From Actinomycetes bacterium (GTDB lineage: Bacteria; Actinomycetota; Acidimicrobiia; Spongiisociales; UBA5794): a stretch of 21,038 nucleotides of DNA. The translations under genes were made by a program, and so were the position numbers. Shown here in pieces: positions 7,164-14,857 of the stretch; position 1 is the stretch's first letter; each line of letters opens with the position of its first letter. Location: contig JAHEEL010000012.1 of assembly GCA_024640745.1 (NCBI GenBank), positions 1-21,038 of the forward strand. The letters are read 5' to 3'. Under the pieces are notes generated by a model that had not been told where the DNA came from, made no database searches, and saw only the letters and a list, made by a program, of their open reading frames with translations.

Positions 7164-9623
7164 ATGGACCTATCGAACGCGGGCGGGAACACCGTGAAGA
7201 GCCGCACGAGCTCGGGGCCGCTCTCGACGTTTCTCGATCTGCGCGTCGCCGTGGGTCGTGAGGCAATCGGGGATGGCGGACCCGACACGTGCGCGGCTTT
7301 GACGAGCGCGCTCGACGCCGGCATCGCTCAACTCGGTTCGGACATCGGCCCTGGTGCGGCGGTGGTCGCCCTTGGCGGCTACGGCCGCGGCGAGCAATGC
7401 CTGTGGTCCGACGTTGATGTGATGCTGCTCCATCGCAGGGGTGAGACCCAGCGCCTGATCCAGGCGATCCTGTACCCGCTGTGGGACGCCAACCTCAAGG
7501 TTGGTCACGCCGTGCGCACGGTGCAGGAGTGTCGCGCGGCCGGGCGAGAGGACCTCGAGACCCTCACCACGCTGCTGTCGGCCCGGCTCATTGCGGGCGA
7601 CGCAGACCTCTTTGCCGAGTTCGAGGGCGCGCTCGGAGAGATACTTCGCGAACGGGCCCTGGCGCCGCGGTTGGCCTACCTGGAGCGGGAACGCCGTCTC
7701 GCGGAGCCCTATCCCGTGATGGCGGCCGACGTGAAGGAGGGACGGGGCGCGCTGCGAACTCACGAAGGGTTCTGGTGGGAACGACGTCGCGCCGATTTGA
7801 TCGGCCTCAGCTACCCGCCGGCCACGCACGACGAGCGCGGGGCGAAGGCTGTGCTCCTGGCGGTGCGAAATGCGCTGCATGCGTCGGCAGGGCGCGCCAA
7901 CGACCGTTTCGTCGCCGACCTACGCGAGCCGGCGGCTGCGTGGCTCGAAACCGATGTTCATTCCCTCTCGGTCGCTCTCACGTCTGCGCTGCACGTCGGA
8001 GACGGGTTGGCTGATCGTCGCTGGCCGGATCTCCATGTCGAGCCCGAATCGACGGCCGGATTGGGTCGGCGGGTCTTCGGAGCGATTCGGACGCGCTTCT
8101 CGCCTTCCGAAGCGGGAGAGACCCTCGATGCGTCCGAGAGCGTACTGGCGATCGCAGTTCGTGCGGCAGGGCGTCCGGAAGGAGCCTGGCTGGACCCGGC
8201 GGAAGCGGAACTGATCCGCACGTCGCCCGACACGATGTGGACGGCCGCGGATCGGCGGGCATTCGTGATGCTGCTCTCGGCGGGCGGTCGTGGCCGGACC
8301 ATCTTCGGTCTCCTCGAAGATCTGGGCTGGGTGGAACGCGAGTTCCCCGAATGGACACCGGTGGCGACTGCGCCGCAGCTCGCACCCTTCCATGCGCATC
8401 CGGCCGGTGCTCACATGTGGCGAGCCGTCGACGAAATGCAGACGATCATCAACGATACCGAGAGCGACACCGCGGCGCTCGTCGACGAGGTCGGGTCGAC
8501 TGAGGAGCTCCTGCTCGCCGCTTTTCTTCACGACATCGGCAAAGCCCGCGGAGGAAACCACGAGATCGTTGGAGCGGACCTCGCTGCAGCCTTCCTGCGC
8601 AGAGCCGGGTATGGGCCCGCCACCGTGGCCACCGTCGTCAACGCCGTTCGCCACCACCTCCTCCTCGTGGAGACCGCGACCCGTCGCGACATCGCCGACC
8701 CGGCCGTGATCGACGAAGTGGCAGCGAAGATCGACGAACTCCGCGAGCTCCAGATGCTGTATCTGCTCACGATTGCCGATCTCAGGGCGACCGGATCGAC
8801 GATGTGGAACGAATGGCGAGCCACCTTGCTCCGCCGCCTCTATCGCAAGGTCGCCACGGCACTCGAGGCGGGCGGGGCGGTTCGTGCCACCCGCGACATC
8901 GACGCCATCGTCGGTGCCGCAGGAGGAGTGTTCGACCGGCGCCCGATCGAGGAGCACGTTGCGGCAATGCCGGTGGACTACCTCGATACGACGTCGCCAC
9001 GTGAGGTGGTGTGGCACCTCGACGTCGTATCCCGACTCGATGTGGCCGGTCGCATCTCGGTCGATGAGATCAGACCGGGGCGCGTCCTCGTTGTGGGAAC
9101 CGACCGCGAAGGCTTCCTGCTCGCCGTGAGCCAGGCCTTCACCCGCAACGGCATCGGCGTCATGGACGCCCGCCTTCGCACGCGATCGGACGGAATCGCC
9201 CTCGACACGTTCCACGTCGCGGACGATCGCACCGGCGAGGTCGTTACGCGGGATCGGTGGGATCGGGTTGCGGAGGATCTCGTCTCAGCCCTCGAGGACG
9301 AGGGCGCTCTGCGTCCCGCCATAGCCGAACGCGTCAAGACCTACCGGCGGCACGACGAGGACCGGAGACCGGTCGAGGTGACAACCAAGAGCAGTGGGCA
9401 CGACACCGTCGTCGAGGTTCGCGCTCCCGACCGCATTGGGTTGCTGCTGGATATCGTCGAGGCGCTCCACGACGAAGAAGTCGATGTCCGGTTCGCCAAG
9501 ATCGACACCATGGGCGGCCAAGCTCGCGACCTCTTCCACGTTCGACGGGACGAGACGCCGATTCGCAGCGAGCCTGAGTTGGCCGCGCTCCGGGGTCGGA
9601 TCCGGGACCGCCTGCAGGATTGA
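7164..9623 (+). CDS. glnD: [Protein-PII] nucleotidyltransferase / deuridylylase GlnD
   Basis: At 819 aa this is a full-length GlnD with all four parts. The nucleotidyltransferase domain has LGGYGRGE (70-77) and SDVDVML (82-88), followed by LKVGHAVRTVQEC (111-123) and the DVKEGRGALRTHEGFWW segment (189-205). The HD hydrolase domain carries H417 in AHMWRAVDEM and HDIGKARGG (456-464). Two ACT domains follow: about 638-710 (VLVVGTDREGFLLAVSQAF) and 748-815 (VVEVRAPDRIGLLLDIVEAL). It senses glutamine and adds or removes a nucleotide on Tyr51 of PII. In enteric bacteria this is UMP, while in studied actinobacteria it is AMP, so the donor cannot be read from sequence. It faces the amtB-glnB operon tail to tail. 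The last codons lie in the left arm of a long hairpin. Confidence 0.95.
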   Translation: MDLSNAGGNTVKSRTSSGPLSTFLDLRVAVGREAIGDGGPDTCAALTSALDAGIAQLGSDIGPGAAVVALGGYGRGEQCLWSDVDVMLLHRRGETQRLIQAILYPLWDANLKVGHAVRTVQECRAAGREDLETLTTLLSARLIAGDADLFAEFEGALGEILRERALAPRLAYLERERRLAEPYPVMAADVKEGRGALRTHEGFWWERRRADLIGLSYPPATHDERGAKAVLLAVRNALHASAGRANDRFVADLREPAAAWLETDVHSLSVALTSALHVGDGLADRRWPDLHVEPESTAGLGRRVFGAIRTRFSPSEAGETLDASESVLAIAVRAAGRPEGAWLDPAEAELIRTSPDTMWTAADRRAFVMLLSAGGRGRTIFGLLEDLGWVEREFPEWTPVATAPQLAPFHAHPAGAHMWRAVDEMQTIINDTESDTAALVDEVGSTEELLLAAFLHDIGKARGGNHEIVGADLAAAFLRRAGYGPATVATVVNAVRHHLLLVETATRRDIADPAVIDEVAAKIDELRELQMLYLLTIADLRATGSTMWNEWRATLLRRLYRKVATALEAGGAVRATRDIDAIVGAAGGVFDRRPIEEHVAAMPVDYLDTTSPREVVWHLDVVSRLDVAGRISVDEIRPGRVLVVGTDREGFLLAVSQAFTRNGIGVMDARLRTRSDGIALDTFHVADDRTGEVVTRDRWDRVAEDLVSALEDEGALRPAIAERVKTYRRHDEDRRPVEVTTKSSGHDTVVEVRAPDRIGLLLDIVEALHDEEVDVRFAKIDTMGGQARDLFHVRRDETPIRSEPELAALRGRIRDRLQD

Positions 9624-9661
9624 CCGCACCCGACGACACGGTGGGGTGCGATCAATCCTGC
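9614..9661. terminator. Long bidirectional hairpin between glnD and glnB
   Basis: The arms 9614-9631 and 9644-9661 are 18 bp long and complementary except for one mismatch (position 9624 against 9651), with a 12-nt loop. The left arm includes the last codons and TGA of glnD. No U-run follows on either strand, as is common for terminators in high-GC actinobacteria. Its place at a convergent junction fits a two-way transcription terminator. A protein-binding site is a less likely alternative. Confidence 0.75.
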
Positions 9662-9683
9662 GCTCGCCGCGAGTACCGATCAG

Positions 9684-10022
9684 CTAGATGGCGTCCTTCC
9701 CCTGCTCGCCGGTGCGGATCCGGACGATGGCATCGACCGGCGTGACCCAGATCTTGCCATCTCCGATCTTCCCTTCACTCGCCGTGGATTGGATCACGTC
9801 GGTCGCTCTCGGTACGTCATCGGCGCCGATCACGATCTCGAGCTTGACCTTGGGCGTGAAGTCGACGGTGTATTCCGCACCCCGGTAGGTCTCGGTGTGC
9901 CCGCCCTGCCGTCCAAATCCCTTGACCTCGGTGACCGTGATCGCCTGGATCCCTGCGGATCTGAGTGCCTCGATGACCTCGTCGACTTTGTGCGGCTTGA
10001 TGACCGCGGTGATCAGTTTCAT
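9684..10022 (-). CDS. glnB: Nitrogen regulatory protein PII
   Basis: The 112-aa length and sequence match PII proteins throughout. The N-terminus is MKLITAVIKPHKVDEVIEAL. The T-loop is GFGRQGGHTETYRGAEYTVDF (residues 36-55) with the modifiable Tyr51 and also Tyr46. The B-loop TASEGKIGDGKIWV (80-93) and the C-loop RIRTGEQG bind ATP/ADP and 2-oxoglutarate. It is a trimeric cytosolic sensor of energy and carbon/nitrogen state. The ATG at 10022 follows the amtB stop by 14 nt and has a strong AGAGGAGG ribosome site, so it is the second gene of an amtB-glnB operon. That pairing would also justify the name glnK. The adjacent convergent glnD supplies the modifying enzyme. Confidence 0.96.
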   Translation of the reverse strand: MKLITAVIKPHKVDEVIEALRSAGIQAITVTEVKGFGRQGGHTETYRGAEYTVDFTPKVKLEIVIGADDVPRATDVIQSTASEGKIGDGKIWVTPVDAIVRIRTGEQGKDAI

Positions 10023-10036
10023 GTTCGATCCTCCTC

Positions 10037-11377
10037 TCAGCCCGTCGCCGGTGCTGTGGTAAGGACATCAGGACCGTAGCCGGGAGCACCGTGCTCGATC
10101 ACATCCAGGCCCGCGACCTCCTCCTCGGCAGGAACCCGAAGACCGATCGTTGCCTTGATGGCGTAGAACAGCAGTCCGGTCGTGATCGTTACGAATGCGA
10201 AGACGGCCACCACGCCGATGGCCTGTGTGACGAGCTGATCGAACCCGCCGCCGTAGAACAGCCCACCCTCGGTGGCCACCAGCCCGACCATCAGCGTGCC
10301 GAATGCCCCGCACACGCCGTGCACCGAGATCGCACCGACCGGATCGTCGACTCTCCGGCGATCCAGGAAGAAGACCGAGAAGACCACCAGGACGCCGGCC
10401 AAGGCGCCGATGAGTGCCGCGCCCCAGTTGGACACGTTGGCGGTCCCGGCCGTGATCGCGACGAGCCCTGCGAGCGTACCGTTGCCGGCCATCGCTACGT
10501 CTGGTCGGCCCGTCCTGATCCAAACGGTGATGGTGGCGAATACTGCTCCGGTGGCACCGGCGATCAGGGTCGTGAGGGCGATGTAGCCGACGGCCGCGTC
10601 CGCTGCGAGCTCGGAACCCGGGTTGAATCCGAACCATCCGATGAACAGGATGAACACACCAAGAATGGCAAACGGAATCGAGTGGCCGGGGATGGCCCGC
10701 GATCTTCCGTCCTTGGCGTATTTCCCGATTCTCGGCCCAAGGACGATGGCCCCCATCAGCGCCGCCCAGCCGCCCACGCTGTGAACGATGGTTGAACCCG
10801 CAAAATCGATCATCGGCGTTGAGAGCGTGGAGAGCCAGCCTCCGCCCCAGAGCCAGTGGACCACCACCGGATAGATCAACGCTGTGATCACGAAGCTGTA
10901 GACGAAGTAGCTCTTGAACTTCGTACGTTCCGCCATCGCCCCCGAAACGATCGTGGCAGCGGTTGCGGCGAACGCCACCTGGAAGATGAAGAAGGTTGGA
11001 AGCGATAGCGTTCCGAAGGAGCCCTCGGTGAAGGTGTTCGTATTGAGGAACCACCCTTCGGTTCCGAAGAGCGCGTTTCCGGGACCGAACGCAATGGCGA
11101 ACCCGACCAGCGCGAACGCGATCACGCCGGCCGAGAAGTCCATCAGGTTCTTCATCATGATGTTGGCGACGCTCTTGGCTCTCGTGAGGCCCGCTTCGAC
11201 GAGGGCGAAACCGGCTTGCATGAAGATCACCAGCACGGCCGCGAGCAGAACCCAGATGTTGTCCAGCGTGACCTGAACGGCGTCTGCGGTGAGTTCGCCC
11301 TGGGCGAATGCCGGTGCGGCTCCGGTGAGCGATAACGCCCCCGCTCCGCAGCCTACGAGCAGCAGTCTCCTCTTCAT
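10037..11377 (-). CDS. amtB: Ammonium transporter Amt with signal peptide
   Basis: I place the start at ATG 11377: it has an AAGGAG site 6 nt upstream, and the product then begins MKRRLLLVGCGAGALSL with a typical signal peptide ending ...APAFA/QG. This gives 446 aa. Amt hallmarks are QAGFALVEAGLTRAKS, FAATAATIVSGAMAER, HSVGGWAALMGAIVLGPRIG (first pore histidine), FILFIGWFGFNPGSEL and ISVHGVCGAFGTLMVGL (second pore histidine). About eleven transmembrane helices follow the cleaved leader. The trimeric protein conducts ammonium into the cell and is blocked by unmodified PII. It is the first gene of the amtB-glnB operon. An upstream in-frame ATG at 11428 adds 17 residues ahead of the signal peptide and is unlikely to be used. 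Confidence 0.96.
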   Translation of the reverse strand: MKRRLLLVGCGAGALSLTGAAPAFAQGELTADAVQVTLDNIWVLLAAVLVIFMQAGFALVEAGLTRAKSVANIMMKNLMDFSAGVIAFALVGFAIAFGPGNALFGTEGWFLNTNTFTEGSFGTLSLPTFFIFQVAFAATAATIVSGAMAERTKFKSYFVYSFVITALIYPVVVHWLWGGGWLSTLSTPMIDFAGSTIVHSVGGWAALMGAIVLGPRIGKYAKDGRSRAIPGHSIPFAILGVFILFIGWFGFNPGSELAADAAVGYIALTTLIAGATGAVFATITVWIRTGRPDVAMAGNGTLAGLVAITAGTANVSNWGAALIGALAGVLVVFSVFFLDRRRVDDPVGAISVHGVCGAFGTLMVGLVATEGGLFYGGGFDQLVTQAIGVVAVFAFVTITTGLLFYAIKATIGLRVPAEEEVAGLDVIEHGAPGYGPDVLTTAPATG

Positions 11378-11564
11378 CGATCGCTCCTTGGGCTCGATTG
11401 TGTTGCCTGATGCAGATCGAGTCGCCACGAGGACGACCAGATGTCACGGCAACGTACCGAATCAAGATTTCGGGCCGGTTTCGTGAGGGTGAAGAGATGA
11501 ACATGGGGCGGCGGTACGTTGCTGTGCGCGCCGACCGCTCGTCCCTGTATCGAATACGCTTCGA
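11378..11564 (-). promoter_or_regulatory. Upstream region of amtB with candidate GlnR-like box and TACGTT inverted repeat
   Basis: Read on the minus strand, GAAAC-N6-GAAAT lies at 11482-11467 (plus strand ATTTC-N6-GTTTC). The five-base half sites 11 bp apart resemble the layout of actinobacterial GlnR boxes (consensus about GTnAC-N6-GAAAC), though the first half site fits poorly. An 11-bp perfect inverted repeat (GCAACGTACCG at 11449-11459, CGGTACGTTGC at 11512-11522) flanks it. The left copy places TACGTT, a possible -10, toward amtB, about 74 nt before its ATG. Regulation by nitrogen is expected from gene function. The sites are only candidates. Confidence 0.35.
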
Positions 11565-13058
11565 CTACGCCTTGTTGGTCGGTGCGCGAGCGACCTGGAC
11601 CCGATCGCCGCCTGCATGTTTTGCACCGTACATTGCTTCGTCTGCGGCGCGCAGCAAGCCCGGCATGTCGGTCGCGTCATCCGGAAACACGGCGACTCCG
11701 ACGGTGAGCGTGACCCCACTGAGGACCGAGCCGTCGAGCGCAATGGTGAAGTGGCTCGCGGCCTGCCGGATCTCCTCAGCCCGGAGGACCGTCACGTCCA
11801 GCGAGCTCTCCGGGAGCACTACGACGAACTCGTCGCCTCCGTAGCGGCACGCGGCATCCTCGACCCGGGTGAGCGCTTCGAGCAGCGCTGCGAGCTCACA
11901 CAGCAGTGCGTCTCCGCCGGAATGCCCGAAGGTGTCGTTGAAGCCCTTGAACCGGTCGATGTCCAACATCATGAGCCCGAGCGGCTTCCCTCTGCGCGCA
12001 CACCGGCTGATCTCGCGTGCGAGGGTCTCCTCGAGGTAGCGGAGATTGAACAGGCCGGTGAGCGGGTCTCTGATGGACTGGTTGCGAAGTGTCTCGCGAA
12101 GGCGGATGTTCGTGAGTGCCAATCCGAGATGTTCACACACAGAAACCGCAAGCGCCTCATTCGCGGATAGCGACGGCGTCGGGTCGGAGCGGTTTGCGGC
12201 GCCCGGAGGCGCCAGTACGAGGAGGCCGATGGCCGTGCCCTGCGCAATCAGTGGGACACACAGCGTCGCAGCATCACCCTCCGCCGCGTGGGCGCAGCGC
12301 AGAGGTTCGTTCCCGGAGAGACTGCCGTGCCGCCGTCCGCGGCGCAGCGCCCAGCATTGCTCGGGTGCGAACACCTGATCTCCACAGTCGCCGCCGGCCC
12401 AAGAGGACACCGCCTCGACGATGGATCCCGACTCGTTCTGCACGTAGAGTCCGCCCGCGAAGTCGCGGAACAGCCGTGAGCCGAAGCCGGCAGCGACGTC
12501 GAAGACCTCTTCTGCCGATTCCGCGGCCTGGAGATACTCCACCATCTCTCCGACCAGGGCCAGCTCGCGGTTGCGCCGCCCCAGTTCCACCTCAAGGAGC
12601 ACGTGGGCGGTCACATCCCGCCACACGACCGCCAGGCCGTCACCGACCCGCTCGGCTCGGACCTCGAAGGCGCGGAGGAGTCGCTTTCCTCCGGTGCGCG
12701 AATCGATGTGGTCCAGGGATTGGGTAGCCAGGGGCTCCCCGGTGTCCACGACCTGACAGAACTCGTCGAACAGCTCCCGCTTGTAGTGGTCGACGAGCGA
12801 CTCCCCGAAGCGATCCTCTCCGGAGCGGCGAGCAGCGCCGTTGGTGACGAGACGAGCAGCATCGTTCGCGTAGTCCACGCGGAAGTCGACGATCTGACCG
12901 GTCGCATCTCGAACGGCGGTGAGCGCCGCGAACGCATCGAGCAGGTGTTCGAACGAATGCCGGATCCGGTCTTCGGTGCCGGGCTCCTCCGCAAGCGAGC
13001 CGTCGCCGACAAGGTCGATGACGGTGGCTTCTTCCTCGGATCGGTCGATGAACGCCAT
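11565..13058 (-). CDS. PAS-GAF-GGDEF diguanylate cyclase
   Basis: From ATG 13058 the protein has 497 aa. The N-terminal part (~residues 35-155) looks like a PAS-type sensor: AFAALTAVRDATGQIVDFRV at the start and DGLAVVWRDVTAHVLLE at the end. A GAF domain follows (~170-315), containing CWALRRGRRHGS and ATLCVPLIAQGTAIGLLVL. The GGDEF domain (~325-490) has DPLTGLFNLRYLEE, LMMLDIDRFKGFND (metal ligand) and the intact active site RYGGDEF (405-411). The inhibitory I-site RVED lies five residues before GGDEF, so product inhibition by c-di-GMP is expected. There is no EAL domain and no membrane segment. The start is uncertain: the frame is open upstream to an ATG at 13196, and GTG codons at 13070 and 13082 are alternatives. 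No good ribosome site favours one. It lies behind the lipoprotein gene on the same strand. Confidence 0.9.
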   Translation of the reverse strand: MAFIDRSEEEATVIDLVGDGSLAEEPGTEDRIRHSFEHLLDAFAALTAVRDATGQIVDFRVDYANDAARLVTNGAARRSGEDRFGESLVDHYKRELFDEFCQVVDTGEPLATQSLDHIDSRTGGKRLLRAFEVRAERVGDGLAVVWRDVTAHVLLEVELGRRNRELALVGEMVEYLQAAESAEEVFDVAAGFGSRLFRDFAGGLYVQNESGSIVEAVSSWAGGDCGDQVFAPEQCWALRRGRRHGSLSGNEPLRCAHAAEGDAATLCVPLIAQGTAIGLLVLAPPGAANRSDPTPSLSANEALAVSVCEHLGLALTNIRLRETLRNQSIRDPLTGLFNLRYLEETLAREISRCARRGKPLGLMMLDIDRFKGFNDTFGHSGGDALLCELAALLEALTRVEDAACRYGGDEFVVVLPESSLDVTVLRAEEIRQAASHFTIALDGSVLSGVTLTVGVAVFPDDATDMPGLLRAADEAMYGAKHAGGDRVQVARAPTNKA

Positions 13059-13237
13059 CCTGGAACGCACCGTTCTCTTCACCAACGCTAGCGCTGATGT
13101 CTCCGTGTGGTGTGGACCGTTGTTCGGGTGGGACTGCGAGTGACGGCGAGCGGGCGTGGGAATCTGCCGGCGTTCGGCGAAACAGGACTGCTTCACACGG
13201 CGCGAGGGTCGCTATCGCGGGCTCCACTCGTGGTCGG

Positions 13238-14464
13238 TCACGCCGGGGGACGCCAGGAGACCCAGATCGCGTCTTCGATCTCGTTCGTGGGCGACCCGCC
13301 GATGGGCTGAACAACCACGATCGGTCCGGCGTCACCGGCGGTCGGGTATGCGAAGGCGTTGCCCGACGCCGACCAGAGCGAGAGAGACTGAGCGTACTGG
13401 TCGAAGAAGGGCACGACCTCGTTGAACCATCCGGACTGTGGCGAGAACGGGAGGAACGTTTCCGAGGTGCCGTCTTCCCAGACCTGCCACGTGAGACCGA
13501 GCGATCGGCCTTCGTCGAACGCGGCATAGAGGAGCCGGTCGCCGGCCGGATCCCACTGGAAGAACGGGGAGAAGCGCGAGCTCACCTCTTCGAACGAGAC
13601 CGACGCGGTATCGAACACGACGAGGCTTCCCGCCGGGATCCTCGGGACGACCTGCGCACGGAACGCTGCAGCGATTCCGGTGGGCTCTTCGTCGGACGCG
13701 GATTGGATCGCCACCCGTCCGCCGCTCGCCGCGAACTGGACGTTTCCACCGATGCGGGCAAGATCGGTGAACTCCGCTCCATCCCAGACGGCGAGTGTCT
13801 GTGACTCAGCGGTCGCCAGCAGTGTGAACAGTCCCTTCGAGGTCCACGACGGAGCCTGGAAGCTGCCGGTGGAATCCGAGATGACTTCGGTTGCCACCCC
13901 GTCGATGATGGAGAGCGTTTCCTGGCCGGTATGGGTCGACAGGGTCGACCCATCGGGAGACCACGCCGAGTAGAACGGCGAGCGGTTGCTCAACGGAGAC
14001 ACCTCGCCGTCTCGGGTCACGAGCTCGGCAATGAGCCCACCTTCGGCGTTGTTGTTGCGCAGCGATGTTGTGGTCGAGCCGTCGGGCGATGGGCTGAAGT
14101 AGAACGGCGAGCTCGACATCTCGGTGCGCCAGGCGACGGTGCCCGAGGCTGCGTCGGCGGCGATGAGGGCACCCGTGCCATCGGTCATCACCTCCGAGAA
14201 CAGTAGCGTCTCGGTGTCGAGCCAGATCGGCTGGCGATAGCTCGATCCCTCGGGCGGCGCGATCGAAGCGATCTCCCGGAGATCCGCATCGAGCACGACG
14301 AGGGTCGTATCGGCCGTCAGGATCACCAGCCGGTCCTCGACCGGTGCGGGGGCGACCGTTGTCGTCGTGGATGGTGTCGTCGTGGTCGACGTTTCATTCG
14401 ATGCAGTGGTACAGGCTGCGCCGACGACGGCGAGTCCGGCAAGAACAAGGGAGATCGGGCGCAT
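13238..14464 (-). CDS. Putative lipoprotein with PD40/TolB-like beta-propeller
   Basis: The 408-aa protein begins MRPISLVLAGLAVVGAACTT, a signal peptide with a near-canonical lipobox (GAAC, Cys18; Gly at -3 is less usual). A Thr/Ser/Pro-rich linker follows (19-42). The rest shows repeated WD40/PD40-like blades: FYFSPSPDGS, PFYSAWSPDGSTLS, APSWTSKGLFT and FFQWDPAGDRLLYA. It is therefore probably an outer-surface membrane-anchored propeller, a protein- or ligand-binding scaffold with no catalytic motif visible. The start ATG 14464 is fixed by the signal peptide and by a well-placed promoter. The frame stays open upstream to 15217, but that stretch is antisense to the SIS gene. It may be read with the GGDEF gene 179 bp downstream. 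Confidence 0.78.
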   Translation of the reverse strand: MRPISLVLAGLAVVGAACTTASNETSTTTTPSTTTTVAPAPVEDRLVILTADTTLVVLDADLREIASIAPPEGSSYRQPIWLDTETLLFSEVMTDGTGALIAADAASGTVAWRTEMSSSPFYFSPSPDGSTTTSLRNNNAEGGLIAELVTRDGEVSPLSNRSPFYSAWSPDGSTLSTHTGQETLSIIDGVATEVISDSTGSFQAPSWTSKGLFTLLATAESQTLAVWDGAEFTDLARIGGNVQFAASGGRVAIQSASDEEPTGIAAAFRAQVVPRIPAGSLVVFDTASVSFEEVSSRFSPFFQWDPAGDRLLYAAFDEGRSLGLTWQVWEDGTSETFLPFSPQSGWFNEVVPFFDQYAQSLSLWSASGNAFAYPTAGDAGPIVVVQPIGGSPTNEIEDAIWVSWRPPA

Positions 14465-14474
14465 CGGGGAACCA

Positions 14475-14503
14475 TAGATACGGGTGTCCCGCTGACGGGA
14501 CAA
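14475..14503 (-). promoter_or_regulatory. Promoter of the lipoprotein gene with palindromic operator candidate
   Basis: On the minus strand TTGTCC (14503-14498), a 17-nt spacer and TATCTA (14480-14475) give the best promoter of the window, 10 nt before the ATG. A perfect inverted repeat TGTCCCG-CTGA-CGGGACA (14485-14502) covers most of the spacer and five of the six -35 bases, a typical repressor position. The regulator is unknown. Confidence 0.6.
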
Positions 14504-14531
14504 GCCCTTGATACAGCGTTTCCCGATCAGT

Positions 14532-14803
14532 CCGATTCGCCGCCGCCGACCCACCGCCGCGACCCGCCGCGCCGTGCAGTCACGCACCCCGACCTGGGTC
14601 TTCTCCGGCTGCCGTATCGCTGGCGAGCAGGTTCCGTAGGAAACTGCATCGTGGTGCCTGCGGCACGCCACGACCACTGCATCAAACACCAAGCCGCATG
14701 GACCTACCAGATGCTCCCCAACGGCGACCACCAGTAGACCAGCGTCCTCGGCCACACCTCCACCACAAACCGCGACCCGCCCGAGACGGTCCCGGTGCGA
14801 TGA
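14532..14803 (+). pseudogene. Relic of a DUF222-HNH endonuclease gene (13E12 repeat type)
   Basis: Two decayed pieces match the C-terminal part of actinobacterial DUF222-HNH proteins. Piece A (14532-14639) reads ...PTAATRRAVQSR...TWVFSGCRI...EQ and then hits TAG. This is the segment that normally runs PTAAxRRAVxxRxxxCxxPGCR into the HNH motif. Piece B (14642-14803), in another frame, reads NC...ARHDHCIKHQAAW, TYQMLPNGDHQ, an in-frame TAG where Trp is usual, then TSVLGHTSTTNRDP and TGA. The stretch of roughly 25-30 residues holding the central D-x-DH of the HNH motif is missing between them. Deletion, frameshift and two stop codons mean it cannot be functional. The N-terminal DUF222 part is absent altogether. 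It fills the gap between two divergent genes. Confidence 0.7.
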
Positions 14804-14857
14804 CGGCGACCGAACCCTGGTACGTTGCTGAGACCACCTGACGATCGGAGCGGTGTG

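Noticed and set aside
7920..9215. Minus-strand frame of 431 codons inside glnD
   Set aside because: Fully antisense to conserved HD and ACT domains of GlnD, with no recognisable motif and no ribosome site.
11378..11428. Longer start of amtB at 11428
   Set aside because: It would place 17 polar residues before an ideal signal peptide, and the Shine-Dalgarno sequence belongs to ATG 11377.
10068..11504. Second long minus-strand frame (478 codons) overlapping amtB
   Set aside because: It is a shifted frame of the real amtB sequence, Arg/His-rich and without transmembrane pattern.
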